Source: Mucilaginibacter sp. PAMB04168 (GTDB taxonomy: Bacteria > Bacteroidota > Bacteroidia > Sphingobacteriales > Sphingobacteriaceae). From it: DNA of 64,000 nucleotides. This document shows positions 35,674 through 45,464 of the stretch, piece by piece. The translations under genes were made by a program, and so were the position numbers. Location of the stretch: contig NZ_CP155079.2 of assembly GCF_039634365.2 (NCBI RefSeq), forward strand, positions 1 through 64,000, written 5' to 3'. Below the pieces are notes generated by a model, which saw nothing but the letters and a program-made list of their open reading frames with translations, did no database searches and was not told where the DNA came from. The first letter of the stretch is position 1. Each line of letters opens with the position of its first letter.

Positions 35674-37372
35674 CCGCAGGCGTGGTAGACGGGGTAGGTG
35701 CAGCTGTGGCTGGGGTAGGAGGAGCGGCACGCGTCGCATCTTCTTCTTTGGGTATCACCAATGGCTCTTCCATTTCCCAGTTAGGGCGTAAGGTTAATTC
35801 TTTATCATTATACCAGCTTTTTTCTGGGTAAGATTTAGTTCTCACATTTCCAGGGTCGGCCTTACGGTTCTTATTGGTATCGTAAGTCACCTTGACTTGA
35901 TACTTGCCTGTAAAAAAGTTTTTATAAACTATAGAGGCGTTTTTTGTAACAAAGTCCGTTTGCAATACCGTCTTTTTACTATCCATCACCTCTACAATAT
36001 AAGCCTTACTGGTATCGGGTACGGTTACTTTTAAAGTTAAGGTACCATAGTTTTCGGGCTTATCAATCATAAAGCGCTTGGTGGTTTCCTTGTTTTTCGT
36101 ACCATAAATGTCGGTTAAAGCTTCATCACTAAACACCAATTCATAACGCGCAGCCTGCCGCCAGCGGTGCTTGATAATTAGATTCCGGGGGTTTGTAGTA
36201 CTTTTCTGCAGGTTTAAAGGACTTACCGGAACGGAATCTTCCAGTAACTTAATTCTGCTGATATCAAATGTCTCAATAGGCAAGTTAGCAATCATCGACA
36301 AATCTGCTCCCGGGCGCAACTTGTTGTCTACATTGATATTGTATTGTAAGCTTACAGTTCTTTTAAAGCTTTCTGACCGGCCTTTTCTTAATACTACCGT
36401 GTCTAAGAACTTACCCTTATCAGCAATGGCAACACTTACCGTATCAAAGTTCATGTTACGTAAAAAGATCAAAGCTGTATCTCGTGTTCTGCTAAAGTCT
36501 ACTATTTTTTGCTCATCAATAGCAGACTGATCGATAATCTTCATAGAAGGCTGTTCTAAAGGTTTGTTAAAAACCATGTTGATTTTGCCATCCGGGTCAA
36601 AGCGCCGTGAGCTGATTCTGAACTTTTCTGGAACTTGTTTAAACAGATCCAATTCTATACCGTTTACATTTGCCTTGAGCATAACCGGATCTTTTTGGAA
36701 AGCTATTAACTCATTATCGGCATTGTATATCTTATCAGGCGATACTTCTTTTAAAGCATATATAGTGTATGTCCCTTCATGAAGATTGTTCAAAGCAAAA
36801 TTGCCAGCTGAATCTGTGGAGGTATAATAGGCGGGTTTCTTTTTACCAAACATGGCCGAATCTTGTGCTGCCGGAAAAATCATTACAGTAGCTTCTTTTT
36901 CAGCCTGGGCAGTAGTAGTGTTATAAACCCTGCCGCTTATACTCAATGAATCTATCTGATCGCCGGTTGAAAAAACATACGAGAAGTTTTTTAACACGTT
37001 AGATTCATTTACGTCGGCTAGCGCTTTACCAAAATTAAAAACGTAAGTAGTGTTTTTTTGAAGAGAGTCATTAAGTTTAATTAATAATGTTTGGCCTTTG
37101 GTTATATATTCCGGCTGTTTCTCAAAAGCTGGGCTAACACTTATCTCGCTGTAGGGACTTGTAAGCTTAAAGTATTCATCAAACTCTAGTTTTATTTCTT
37201 TGGCATTAAAACGACGGGTCTTGTTAGCAGGGGTGGCTTTTAAAAGTTTGGGTGGAGTGCGGTCTCGGGGTCCGCCTTGCGGTCTTTGCATACTGGCGCA
37301 ACCCCATAAGGTTAAAACGACAAAAGTAGTAAAAACAGATGCTGAAAATTTTGACCTTAAGTTTATAAGCAT
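35663..37372 (-). CDS. Ig-like (Big_5) domain lipoprotein
   Basis: 569 residues. Lipoprotein signal ending LTLWGC (Cys about 25), then RPQGGPRDRTPPKLLKATPA, which starts a Bacterial Ig-like (Big_5) domain (about 32-135, TYVFNFGKALADVNE near its end). A carboxypeptidase-regulatory-like segment follows (about 145-220, GRVYNTTT, SAGNFALNNLHEGTYTI), then strand-rich modules. The tail (about 545-569) is Ala/Pro/Thr-rich. Widespread single-copy surface lipoprotein in Bacteroidota, role unknown. Confidence 0.75.
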   Translation of the reverse strand: MLINLRSKFSASVFTTFVVLTLWGCASMQRPQGGPRDRTPPKLLKATPANKTRRFNAKEIKLEFDEYFKLTSPYSEISVSPAFEKQPEYITKGQTLLIKLNDSLQKNTTYVFNFGKALADVNESNVLKNFSYVFSTGDQIDSLSISGRVYNTTTAQAEKEATVMIFPAAQDSAMFGKKKPAYYTSTDSAGNFALNNLHEGTYTIYALKEVSPDKIYNADNELIAFQKDPVMLKANVNGIELDLFKQVPEKFRISSRRFDPDGKINMVFNKPLEQPSMKIIDQSAIDEQKIVDFSRTRDTALIFLRNMNFDTVSVAIADKGKFLDTVVLRKGRSESFKRTVSLQYNINVDNKLRPGADLSMIANLPIETFDISRIKLLEDSVPVSPLNLQKSTTNPRNLIIKHRWRQAARYELVFSDEALTDIYGTKNKETTKRFMIDKPENYGTLTLKVTVPDTSKAYIVEVMDSKKTVLQTDFVTKNASIVYKNFFTGKYQVKVTYDTNKNRKADPGNVRTKSYPEKSWYNDKELTLRPNWEMEEPLVIPKEEDATRAAPPTPATAAPTPSTTPAVKP

Positions 37373-37496
37373 TTTTAAGCGTTATAAGCGATTTTTGAGT
37401 TTTTTGGAACTGGGATATTAAAATTTAAAAATAATGGCTCTAATAATAGGTATTAAAGCCACTTTTTCGGTCGAAACCGCAAATTTCTTAGTTTTT

Positions 37497-39359
37497 CTAC
37501 CTTGATATGTGAACCATGAGGACTGAGATATCTGAAGGAGACACACCCGAGATGCGGGAAGCCTGACCTAAAGTACGTGGTTTAATACGCATCAGTTTTT
37601 CACGTGCTTCTTTAGACAGGGATACTAATTGCTGGTAATTAAATTCCGGATTAATTTCTTTGTCTTCCATCTTGCGCATGCGTTCTACAATTTCCAGTTC
37701 CTTATCAAAATAACTCTCATATTTAATTTTTATTTCAGCCTGCTCAATAGTTTCTTTATCATAAGCTGAAAGTAGCGCATCTAATGATGCATCTGCTTTT
37801 CTCAAATCGTTAAAGCTCACTTGTGGTCGGCCTAATAATGAGATCAGCTTAACATTCTGGTTGAGCGGCGCAGTGCCTAATTCTTCAAGCAATGGGTTTA
37901 ACACCGTTGCCTCAACTGATTTATTGCGCGTGTATTTAACAATGTCATCAGAATTCTTTACTTTTTGCTTAACCTTATCTAATCTTTCATCGTTAATGAG
38001 GCCTAGGTCATGCCCAATAGGGGAGAGTCTTATATCTGCGTTATCCTGGCGTAACAACAAACGGTGCTCAGCCCTAGAGGTGAACATACGGTATGGTTCT
38101 TCTGTACCTTTCGTAACTAAATCATCAATTAATACACCAATATAAGATTCAGAACGCTTCATGATAAGCTCATGCAAATCATGCACTTTTTGATGCGCAT
38201 TAATACCCGCAATTAAGCCCTGTGAGGCAGCCTCTTCATAACCTGTAGTGCCATTAATTTGGCCGGCTAGGAATAGGTTGGCTATCTTTTTTGTTTCTAA
38301 AGTTAGGTTTAATTGGGTAGGTGGGAAATAATCATACTCAATTGCATAACCTGGGCGGAACATTTTTGCATTTTCAAATCCGGGAATTTGTGTTAGTGCA
38401 CGATATTGTACATCTTCGGGTAATGAAGTAGAGAACCCGTTTACATAAATCTCTACGGTGTTAAATCCCTCTGGTTCTACAAATATCTGGTGCCTTTCGC
38501 GCTCAGCAAACCGGTTAATTTTATCCTCAATGGAGGGGCAATAACGCGGTCCCAAGCCTTTAATGCGACCCGTGAACATTGGCGATTTTTCGAAGCCTTC
38601 TTTTAAGGTTTCATGTACGTTTGCATTGGTATAGGTAATCCAGCAGCAACGCTTTTCTGTAGGGCGCTCCACATCGGTAAATGAAAAGCGGCCAGGGTCT
38701 TCATCGCCCCATTGCTCTTCCATTACACTGTAGTTTAAACTACGACCGTCTATCCGGGGCGGAGTGCCGGTCTTCATACGGCCGGCCTCAAAGCCCAACT
38801 CTACCAACTGTTCGGTTAAGCCAGTGGCAGATTTTTCGCCAGTGCGGCCACCACCAAAGCGCTTCTCGCCTATGTGTATTATACCATTTAAAAAGGTGCC
38901 ATTGGTAAGTACCACAGCGCTGCATTCAATTTCAACACCCAAAGATGTTTTAATACCGCATACGGTATCGCCTTTTACTAGGAGAGAAGTTACAGTGTCT
39001 TGCCAAATATCAAGGTTTGGTATACTTTCTAATGCTAAGCGCCATTCCTCTGCAAAACGCATACGGTCGTTTTGTGCGCGGGGGCTCCACATAGCAGGGC
39101 CTTTCGAAAGGTTAAGCATCCTGAATTGAATGGTAGTTTTATCAGCTATAATTCCTGAATAGCCACCTAATGCATCTACCTCCCGAACTATTTGCCCTTT
39201 AGCCACACCACCCATAGCCGGGTTACAGCTCATTTGTGCTATCGTGCCCATATTCATGGTAATGAGCAATACCGACGAACCCATGTTTGCTGCTGCCGCT
39301 GCCGCTTCACAGCCAGCGTGGCCACCACCAGCAACTATTACATCATACTTTTTAAACAT
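37497..39359 (-). CDS. mnmG: tRNA uridine-5-carboxymethylaminomethyl synthase MnmG (GidA)
   Basis: 620 residues. With MnmE it makes the carboxymethylaminomethyl group on wobble uridine of several tRNAs. FAD motif [14 protein letters not shown] (about 7-20), [21 protein letters not shown], the Cys in CCWITYTN (about 247), [16 protein letters not shown], and the C-terminal helical MnmE-binding part. In many bacteria this gene lies beside the origin. Last gene of a leftward unit; two parS-type palindromes lie 13 and 55 bases upstream of its start. Confidence 0.97.
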   Translation of the reverse strand: MFKKYDVIVAGGGHAGCEAAAAAANMGSSVLLITMNMGTIAQMSCNPAMGGVAKGQIVREVDALGGYSGIIADKTTIQFRMLNLSKGPAMWSPRAQNDRMRFAEEWRLALESIPNLDIWQDTVTSLLVKGDTVCGIKTSLGVEIECSAVVLTNGTFLNGIIHIGEKRFGGGRTGEKSATGLTEQLVELGFEAGRMKTGTPPRIDGRSLNYSVMEEQWGDEDPGRFSFTDVERPTEKRCCWITYTNANVHETLKEGFEKSPMFTGRIKGLGPRYCPSIEDKINRFAERERHQIFVEPEGFNTVEIYVNGFSTSLPEDVQYRALTQIPGFENAKMFRPGYAIEYDYFPPTQLNLTLETKKIANLFLAGQINGTTGYEEAASQGLIAGINAHQKVHDLHELIMKRSESYIGVLIDDLVTKGTEEPYRMFTSRAEHRLLLRQDNADIRLSPIGHDLGLINDERLDKVKQKVKNSDDIVKYTRNKSVEATVLNPLLEELGTAPLNQNVKLISLLGRPQVSFNDLRKADASLDALLSAYDKETIEQAEIKIKYESYFDKELEIVERMRKMEDKEINPEFNYQQLVSLSKEAREKLMRIKPRTLGQASRISGVSPSDISVLMVHISR

Positions 39360-39371
39360 CTAAACCTCCAA

Positions 39372-39387
39372 TGTTCCACGTGGAACA
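39372..39387. promoter_or_regulatory. parS-type site 1 (ParB binding)
   Basis: Perfect 16-base palindrome TGTTCCACGTGGAACA, 13 bases upstream of the mnmG start. It matches the parS family (TGTTTCACGTGAAACA), in the C/G form known from Pseudomonas. Confidence 0.8.
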
Positions 39388-39410
39388 ATTACAAAATTAC
39401 CGCTAAAAAA

Positions 39411-39650
39411 TTATGTTCCACGTGGAACTTTAAATAATGATACTAACGCTACAAACGCCCAAATGCTCTCTAATATTACAAAAGGGTAGAAGCTTATTAG
39501 GTAAGATGAATATCCACATAACCCCGCACCAACAAAGTTCATTAATGCGTACGACTTGCTTTCGGCACTTATCTTTTTAAAAAGATTAAGCATAAATCCA
39601 ATCAAAAGTATAATTACACCTACTGATGCTATAATGTCTGATGTCTTCAT
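39411..39650 (-). CDS. Small CBU_0592-like membrane protein
   Basis: 79 residues from the ATG at 39650, supported by a four-base overlap with the ABC-F stop; 11 earlier codons are unlikely. Three hydrophobic helices (about 5-22, 34-52, 55-72) with NFVGAGLCGYSSYLISFYPF and ESIWAFVALVSLFK, the pattern of the CBU_0592 family of small membrane proteins. Function unknown. Its last five codons (VPRGT) and stop lie in the second parS-type site. Confidence 0.7.
   Translation of the reverse strand: MKTSDIIASVGVIILLIGFMLNLFKKISAESKSYALMNFVGAGLCGYSSYLISFYPFVILESIWAFVALVSLFKVPRGT
39414..39429. promoter_or_regulatory. parS-type site 2, inside a coding end
   Basis: TGTTCCACGTGGAACT, 15 of 16 bases like site 1, 27 bases further right. 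It encodes the last residues VPRGT of the small membrane protein on the minus strand. Confidence 0.75.
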
Positions 39651-41518
39651 AAAGCGTCTCTTAATTCTATTAACTCCATCCAACGTAATGATCTGTCATC
39701 AACAGTGGCTTTCATTTCCTCTATTTTGGTAGATAGTTTTATTAACTCCTGGTGATCTGTAACGGTGTTTAACAGCTCAGTTGTTGCTGATATTTCCTTT
39801 TCTATTTTTTCAATATCCGCTTCTAATGTTTCCAGCTCCTTTTGGTCTTTAAACGATAGTTTATTCTTTTTTGGCGTTGCAGCTACAGGTGCCGGAGCTA
39901 CGGCAGTAGGCTTGGTTTTTAACGCTTGCTTAGCTTCTTCCTGCTCTAAACGATATGAAGAATAATTACCATTATACAAATCAACATGGCCGGTGCCTTC
40001 AACCACAAAAAGCTGATCGGTCAACTTATCCAGCAAATACCTGTCGTGTGAAACCATTAAAAGAATGCCTGTGTAATTGGTTAAAAACTCTTCTAACACA
40101 TTTAAGGTGTCAATATCCAGATCATTGGTAGGCTCATCCAAAATCAGAAAGTTCGGGTTTTTCATTAGGATGTTCAGTAAATGCAATCGCTTTTTTTCGC
40201 CACCGCTCAGTAGATGAATAAAGCCATACTGCCGGGCGGGAGGGAAGAGGAATAATGTGAGCAATTGTGCAGCCGATATAGTTTTACCATCGGCCATGGT
40301 AATAAATTCAGCTACATTTTTTACTACATCAATTACACGTTCATCATCCTTGAAAGACATACCGGCTTGGTTAAAATAACCAATCACCGTAGTTTCGCCT
40401 TTTTCTATATGGCCACTATCGGGTTGTAATAAACCGGTGAACATATTTAACAACGTTGATTTCCCACTGCCATTTTTACCAGCAATACCTACACGGTCAC
40501 CTTTCTTAAATACGTAGCTAAAATCATCGATCACCTTACGGTCTCTAAATGTTTTAGTAATATGGTATACCTCCATGATTTTATTACCCTGGCGCGCCGT
40601 TTTGGTACTTAGTTCTACCTTACCTAAAAGTCCATGATTTTTGGTCTTTTCTTCCAGGTCATAAAAAGCTTCGATGCGGGCTTTTGATTTGGTGCCACGT
40701 GCCTGGGGTTGGCGGCGCATCCACTCCAGTTCTTTCTTTAACAGGTTAGAGTTTTTTTGAAACTGCTGCTCGTTGGTAGCTTCGCGCTCAGCTTTCTTTT
40801 CAAGGTAATATTGATAGTTGCCGTTGTAATTGAAAATCTTTCCACGCTCAATTTCGATAATTTCATTACAAACATTATCTAAAAAGTACCTGTCATGGGT
40901 AACCATCAAAATAGTTTTGTTACCTTCTGTAAGCAACTTTTCTAACCATTCAATAGTATCGATGTCTAAGTGGTTAGTAGGCTCATCCAGCACATAGATG
41001 TCAGGATCCTCAATTAAGAGCTTGGCTAAGGCCAATCGTTTTTTTTGCCCGCCCGATAGGGTATCAATCTTTTGATCGAGGTGATGTATGTCCAGGCGGC
41101 CCAAAATGTTTTTAATTTGATATTCGTACTCCCAGGCATTTACAGCACTCAGTTCTTCCGTAATTTTCTCGATAGCCTTTTCATTGTTTGGATCGTTTTC
41201 AAGCAATTGCTCATATTTCAGTATAAGCTGTTGTTGCACGTTATCCTTATGGAAGATATAGTCGCTTATGGTATGACCCTTTTCAAACATAGGATCTTGC
41301 TCTAAGTAGCCCGGCCGTAAATCACGTGCTGATACTACTTTGCCTTCGGTAGGATTAATTTTACCTGATAATAATTTTAATAGGGTAGATTTTCCGGCAC
41401 CATTAACTCCTACTAAGGCAACGCGCCTGCCACGATTGATGCCTAAAGTTAAGTTACGGAATAACCAGTGGTCATGAAAAGAATGACCTAAATTTTCTGC
41501 TGATAAGTAAGTGCTCAC
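39647..41518 (-). CDS. ABC-F family ATPase (translation factor or resistance type)
   Basis: 623 residues, soluble, two ABC domains. Walker A GVNGAGKST (about 37) and GKNGSGKST (about 343), signatures LSGGQKKR and LSGGEKKR, Walker B VLDEPTNHLD and ILDEPTNDLD. The linker carries EWMRRQPQARGTKSKARI as in the Uup group. Residues 560-623 form a C-terminal coiled coil. ABC-F proteins act on the ribosome; Uup-type ones also affect genome stability. Overlaps both its neighbours by four bases in a leftward operon ending near mnmG. Confidence 0.92.
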   Translation of the reverse strand: MSTYLSAENLGHSFHDHWLFRNLTLGINRGRRVALVGVNGAGKSTLLKLLSGKINPTEGKVVSARDLRPGYLEQDPMFEKGHTISDYIFHKDNVQQQLILKYEQLLENDPNNEKAIEKITEELSAVNAWEYEYQIKNILGRLDIHHLDQKIDTLSGGQKKRLALAKLLIEDPDIYVLDEPTNHLDIDTIEWLEKLLTEGNKTILMVTHDRYFLDNVCNEIIEIERGKIFNYNGNYQYYLEKKAEREATNEQQFQKNSNLLKKELEWMRRQPQARGTKSKARIEAFYDLEEKTKNHGLLGKVELSTKTARQGNKIMEVYHITKTFRDRKVIDDFSYVFKKGDRVGIAGKNGSGKSTLLNMFTGLLQPDSGHIEKGETTVIGYFNQAGMSFKDDERVIDVVKNVAEFITMADGKTISAAQLLTLFLFPPARQYGFIHLLSGGEKKRLHLLNILMKNPNFLILDEPTNDLDIDTLNVLEEFLTNYTGILLMVSHDRYLLDKLTDQLFVVEGTGHVDLYNGNYSSYRLEQEEAKQALKTKPTAVAPAPVAATPKKNKLSFKDQKELETLEADIEKIEKEISATTELLNTVTDHQELIKLSTKIEEMKATVDDRSLRWMELIELRDAL

Positions 41519-42171
41519 GCTAATTGTTTGATATGATGTGAGGGATGTACAAATACACCTTCCTCTGAATTTAATGATTGTTTGTACATAGCCCTTGCAA
41601 CTACTGCTGCAGGTATGCTTTTATATTTTTTAAGGCCTCCTAATAACAATGGGTCTAAAGCTTTCATTAAAACGGTGGCTATTCGTTCTGCAAATCTGTA
41701 CTCCATCCGGTTTCCAGTCAATAACGACGGTTGATATATATGAAGGACGTGTAACCCTACCTTTTTTATATCCCGTTCAGTTTCTCCCTTTAGCCTGGTG
41801 TAAAAGTTAGACGAGTCAGCATTGGCACCAACGGCTGATATCAAATGAAAACTTGCTACCTTATTTTCTTTAGCTATTTCTGCTAACTGCACCGGGTAGT
41901 CATGATCTATCTTCCGGTAAACAGACAAGTCAGGCGTTTTACTTCGGGTTGAACCTAAACAGCAGAATAGCGCTTTGCCATTTATAGCATTTGCATGTTC
42001 TGGTAAGCTATCAAAATTTACTACTAATTGAACCAACTTTTTATGCCTAACAGGCAGTTCTTTTCTAACTAAGGCTAAAACCTCTGTATAATAATTTTCC
42101 TGCAAGAGTATGTTTAGCAATTCTCCACCTACCAATCCACTTGCACCAACTATAACTGCTTTATTTACCAT
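41515..42171 (-). CDS. NAD(P)-binding oxidoreductase, HTATIP2-like
   Basis: 218 residues, Rossmann fold of the extended SDR or NmrA type. AVIVGASGLVGGELLNILL (about 5-23) binds the nucleotide; FCCLGSTRSK (about 69), SFHLISAVGANADSSNFYTRLKGETE with Ser and YxxxK-like Tyr-Lys, and YQPSLLTGNR follow. Relatives are human HTATIP2/TIP30 and bacterial YwnB-like proteins; the substrate is unknown. First gene of the leftward operon ending near mnmG. Confidence 0.8.
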   Translation of the reverse strand: MVNKAVIVGASGLVGGELLNILLQENYYTEVLALVRKELPVRHKKLVQLVVNFDSLPEHANAINGKALFCCLGSTRSKTPDLSVYRKIDHDYPVQLAEIAKENKVASFHLISAVGANADSSNFYTRLKGETERDIKKVGLHVLHIYQPSLLTGNRMEYRFAERIATVLMKALDPLLLGGLKKYKSIPAAVVARAMYKQSLNSEEGVFVHPSHHIKQLA

Positions 42172-42355
42172 AAGTTAAATTATAGCAAAGGTACACAATC
42201 TTATTTAAGCCTTTAATTGATGTTTAAACACGTTATTAGAAATCCTTATAGTATTACAACTAAAATGTTTAAACAAATAAACAGCAGCTGTGTTTATATC
42301 TTAGTTCATCTCATAAAACGGCGTACTAACCTCATTATGAATACGCTATGCTAGC

Positions 42356-42363
42356 TACCTTTG
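42356..42363 (+). promoter_or_regulatory. Possible -7 box of the Mla-type operon
   Basis: TACCTTTG, exact TAnnTTTG, 70 bases before the mlaE start; no clear TTTG box at the right distance upstream. Confidence 0.35.
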
Positions 42364-42433
42364 TTGGCAGCAAGAACTTGAACCGATTATTACGGATACA
42401 TACCAGCTATTACAATAGCACAAATACTTGCTT

Positions 42434-43210
42434 ATGGCAGAAAAAATAATGAATTCGGGCTGGAGACAGTGGATAGAGAGTGTAGGAGACCAAACGGTAT
42501 TTTTTATGCGGTTTATCCGCAACGCGTTTTCGGGCGGCTTTGAATGGTCAGAATTTATACGCCAGTGTTACGAAATAGGGTACAAATCATTAACTCTGGT
42601 AGGTATAACTTCCTTCATCATGGGCCTTGTACTTATCTTACAGCTACGACCAACCCTGGTTGAGTTTGGTGCTGAGAGCATGTTACCTCATACGCTTTCT
42701 GTTTCTGTAATAAGAGAAATAGGCCCGGTTATAACAGCCATTATTTGCGCAGGCAAAATTGCGTCGAGCATTGGAGCTGAGCTAGGCAGTATGAAAGTTA
42801 CGGAGCAAATTGATGCCATGGAAGTATCAGGTGCCAACCCAGTGCAATATCTGGTAGTTACCCGCATACTGGCAACCAGCCTTATGGTGCCGCTGTTGGC
42901 TATGACAGGTGACTTGATCTCGTTATTGGGTGGGTACTTTGCACTCAACTTTACAGACGACATCAGCTTTAACTTATATTTTACCAAGTGCTTTGCCGCG
43001 CTTGATTTTACCGACTATTTGCCTGCATTAATAAAAACTATATTTTTTGGATTTGCTATAGGCTTTGTAGGGTGCTATAAAGGCTTTAACTCTAATAAGG
43101 GTACTGAAAGCGTGGGGCTTGCTGCAAACTCGGCAGTTGTTACCGCTTCGTTGTGGATCTTTTTTATTGACATGATGGCTGTCCAAATTACTAACCTGTT
43201 GTATTATTAA
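42434..43210 (+). CDS. mlaE: MlaE-like ABC permease (lipid transport)
   Basis: 258 residues from the ATG at 42434 (a TTG two codons earlier is less likely). Five to six membrane helices with the MlaE marks: SFIMGLVLILQLRPTLVEFGA (about 56), REIGPVITAIICAGKIASSIGAELGSM, and EQIDAMEVSGANPVQYLVVTR. The protein is the inner-membrane core of the Mla/MCE system, which moves phospholipids between the membranes. First of three genes mlaE-mlaF-mlaD. Confidence 0.9.
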   Translation: MAEKIMNSGWRQWIESVGDQTVFFMRFIRNAFSGGFEWSEFIRQCYEIGYKSLTLVGITSFIMGLVLILQLRPTLVEFGAESMLPHTLSVSVIREIGPVITAIICAGKIASSIGAELGSMKVTEQIDAMEVSGANPVQYLVVTRILATSLMVPLLAMTGDLISLLGGYFALNFTDDISFNLYFTKCFAALDFTDYLPALIKTIFFGFAIGFVGCYKGFNSNKGTESVGLAANSAVVTASLWIFFIDMMAVQITNLLYY

Positions 43211-43211
43211 G

Positions 43212-44003
43212 ATGGAAAGCGTAAAACAACATGACCTTAAATCTGAGCACCAGTCAACAAAAACAGATGAGGTTGTAGTAGAAATCAAGAATCTTAAGAA
43301 AAGTTTTGGCGATAAAGAGGTACTTAAAAACATCAACTTAACGCTGCACCGCGGCGAAAATCTCATCGTATTGGGCCGTTCGGGTCAGGGTAAATCGGTA
43401 ACCATACAATGCATAGTGGGCTTGTTAACGCCAGATGAGGGATCGGTGAAGGTGTTTGGACAGGAGGTACCTGAACTCAATAACGAGGAACTGAAAGAGC
43501 TACGCACAAAAGTCGGTTTCCTGTTTCAAAGCGGGGCTTTATATGATTCCATGACGGTTAAGGAAAACATGGAATTTGCGCTAACCCGTGTGTTAAAGAT
43601 CAAGGATCAGCAGGAATTAGATAAAAGGGTACAAGAAGTATTGGAAGGCATAGGTCTTCCTGAGGCGATAGACAAGATGCCAAGCGATTTATCGGGCGGT
43701 ATGCGTAAACGTGTCGGGCTGGCGCGTACGTTGATTGTAAAACCCGAAATTATGCTGTACGACGAGCCTACAACCGGCTTGGATCCTATCACATCACGTG
43801 AGATAAGTGAGCTGATACTTGAAATGCAAAAAAAATATAAAACGTCTTCTATCATTATAACGCATGATATGGATTGCGCTCGTATAACCGGCGACCGTGT
43901 ACTGATCATGAAGGACGGTGAATATGTAGCCGAAGGTACTTTTGACGAGCTTCAGCGCTCAGAAGACCCATTTGTTAAAGCATTCTTTTTAGATACGATA
44001 TGA
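43212..44003 (+). CDS. mlaF: MlaF-like ABC ATPase (lipid transport)
   Basis: 263 residues. Walker A GRSGQGKS (about 57), Q-loop FLFQSGALYDSMTV, which is typical of MlaF, signature LSGGMRKRVGLARTL, Walker B IMLYDEPTTGLD, and H-loop IIITHDMDCA. The first 20 residues are a charged extension. It powers MlaE. One base after mlaE and overlapping mlaD by four bases. Confidence 0.92.
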   Translation: MESVKQHDLKSEHQSTKTDEVVVEIKNLKKSFGDKEVLKNINLTLHRGENLIVLGRSGQGKSVTIQCIVGLLTPDEGSVKVFGQEVPELNNEELKELRTKVGFLFQSGALYDSMTVKENMEFALTRVLKIKDQQELDKRVQEVLEGIGLPEAIDKMPSDLSGGMRKRVGLARTLIVKPEIMLYDEPTTGLDPITSREISELILEMQKKYKTSSIIITHDMDCARITGDRVLIMKDGEYVAEGTFDELQRSEDPFVKAFFLDTI

Positions 44004-44863
44004 AAACAACATCCGGACAAAAAATAAAAATAGGCGTATTCGTAATGGTAGGCTTGTTTGTAATATTCTTAGGCATCTTTTTAATTGGCAGCCAAAAAAG
44101 CATGTTCAATTCCACATTTAGCGTTTACGGTGTATTTAAGAACGTAAACGGCCTGATGGTTGGTAATAACGTGCGGTTTGCCGGCATAAACGTGGGCGTA
44201 GTTGAGGGCATTAACATCGTTTCGGATAGTGCCGTACGCGTTGACCTTACACTCAATAACAACGTTAAAAAGTTTATTAAGAAAGACTCAAAAGTTAGCA
44301 TCGGCAGTGATGGTTTAATGGGTGATAAATTGATTGTAATTAGTCCCGGTGGCTCAACCAGCCGTACCGAGGTAGAGGGGGGAGATAAGCTAACCGCAGT
44401 AAACCCGCTGGATGTGGATAAGATCATCAATAAGCTCACCAAAGTGGCCGACAATGCTGAGTCCTTAACCGGTAACTTAAATGCCATTGTAAGCGATATA
44501 AACAGAGGAAAAGGGTCATTAGGCAGGTTGCTTAAAAACGACCGTATAGCGAATGATCTGGCTACCACCGTATCATCGGCAAAAACAACCATACAAAATG
44601 CGAATAAAACTACCGTTACCTTAAATGAGGACTTAAAAGCGGCACAAAGCAACTTTTTGCTGAGGGGCTTCTTTAAAAACAAAGAAAAAGCCAAGCAACG
44701 TAAAATAGACTCTGCGCGTAAGGCTCAGGAGAACCTGACCAAGGAACAGGAGAAGTTGCGAAAGGAACAAGACAAGAAGCTAAAGGAAGATCAGGAAAAG
44801 GCCCGTAAAGAAGCGGAGAAGAAAGCCAAAGAAGATGAGAAAGCCGCTAAACAAAATAACTAA
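44000..44863 (+). CDS. mlaD: MCE (MlaD-like) lipid-binding protein
   Basis: 287 residues: N-terminal membrane helix (about 10-30), MCE domain (about 38-118, VYGVFKNVNGLMVGNNVRFAG, GDKLIVISPG), a helical part with GKGSLGRLL, and a long Lys/Glu/Gln-rich charged tail (about 215-287) with repeated KEQEKLRKEQDKKLK-like heptads, a coiled coil or disordered arm. No substrate-binding MlaC gene follows; a strong terminator ends the operon. Confidence 0.88.
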   Translation: MKTTSGQKIKIGVFVMVGLFVIFLGIFLIGSQKSMFNSTFSVYGVFKNVNGLMVGNNVRFAGINVGVVEGINIVSDSAVRVDLTLNNNVKKFIKKDSKVSIGSDGLMGDKLIVISPGGSTSRTEVEGGDKLTAVNPLDVDKIINKLTKVADNAESLTGNLNAIVSDINRGKGSLGRLLKNDRIANDLATTVSSAKTTIQNANKTTVTLNEDLKAAQSNFLLRGFFKNKEKAKQRKIDSARKAQENLTKEQEKLRKEQDKKLKEDQEKARKEAEKKAKEDEKAAKQNN

Positions 44864-44869
44864 GCATAA

Positions 44870-44902
44870 AAAAAGGCGCTTGTTTTAACAAGCGCCTTTT
44901 TT
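44870..44902. terminator. Bidirectional terminator between mlaD and the glutathione peroxidase gene
   Basis: Stem aaaaaggcgcttgt / acaagcgccttttt with A and T runs on the two sides; serves both convergent genes. Confidence 0.9.
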
Positions 44903-44903
44903 G

Positions 44904-45413
44904 CTATAACTGACTGGTTATTTCTGGCGATAGCGGCTTAACGGCCGAACGGTAGCGGTGTATCAGCTTACCGTTTTCGTCTATCAGGAATTTTTCAAAG
45001 TTCCATTTAATATCACCTGTAAAATCAGGGTTTTCCTGTGTAGTAAGGTATTGAAATATAGGAGCAATATCCAACCCTTTAACGCTTACTTTTTCAGTTA
45101 ACGGGAAAGTAACACCAAAGTTCTTTTTGCAAAACTCTTGAATGTCAGTGTTTGATCCTGGCTCCTGACCATTGAAATTATTTGCCGGGAAACCGATCAC
45201 AACTACTTTATCTTTGTATTGCTCAGCCAATTTTTGCAGTTCTGCATATTGTGGTGTATAACCGCATTTAGATGCCGTGTTTACAATCAGCAACTTCTTG
45301 CCTTTGTACTTAGACAGTTTAAAGTCCTTGCCTTCAATGTTTTTTAACTTAAAATCATAAATGGTGCTGGGTGCAGTGAACAGCAGCGCCATCATTAATG
45401 CTAATATTTTCAT
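44904..45413 (-). CDS. Glutathione-peroxidase family peroxidase, exported
   Basis: 169 residues. A short signal-like N-terminus (MKILALMMALLFTAPS) suggests export. The peroxidatic Cys is in NTASKCGYT (about 49), Gln in PANNFNGQEPG, Trp in IKWNFEKFLI, and a second Cys in QEFCKKNFGVTFPL, the resolving Cys of thioredoxin-linked GPx. It reduces hydroperoxides, probably with thioredoxin rather than glutathione. Ends two bases from the shared terminator. Confidence 0.9.
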   Translation of the reverse strand: MKILALMMALLFTAPSTIYDFKLKNIEGKDFKLSKYKGKKLLIVNTASKCGYTPQYAELQKLAEQYKDKVVVIGFPANNFNGQEPGSNTDIQEFCKKNFGVTFPLTEKVSVKGLDIAPIFQYLTTQENPDFTGDIKWNFEKFLIDENGKLIHRYRSAVKPLSPEITSQL

Positions 45414-45464
45414 AAATTAAATGGTTAAACGTTTATTTGATAAAGGTAGCTAAACAATTAAGAA

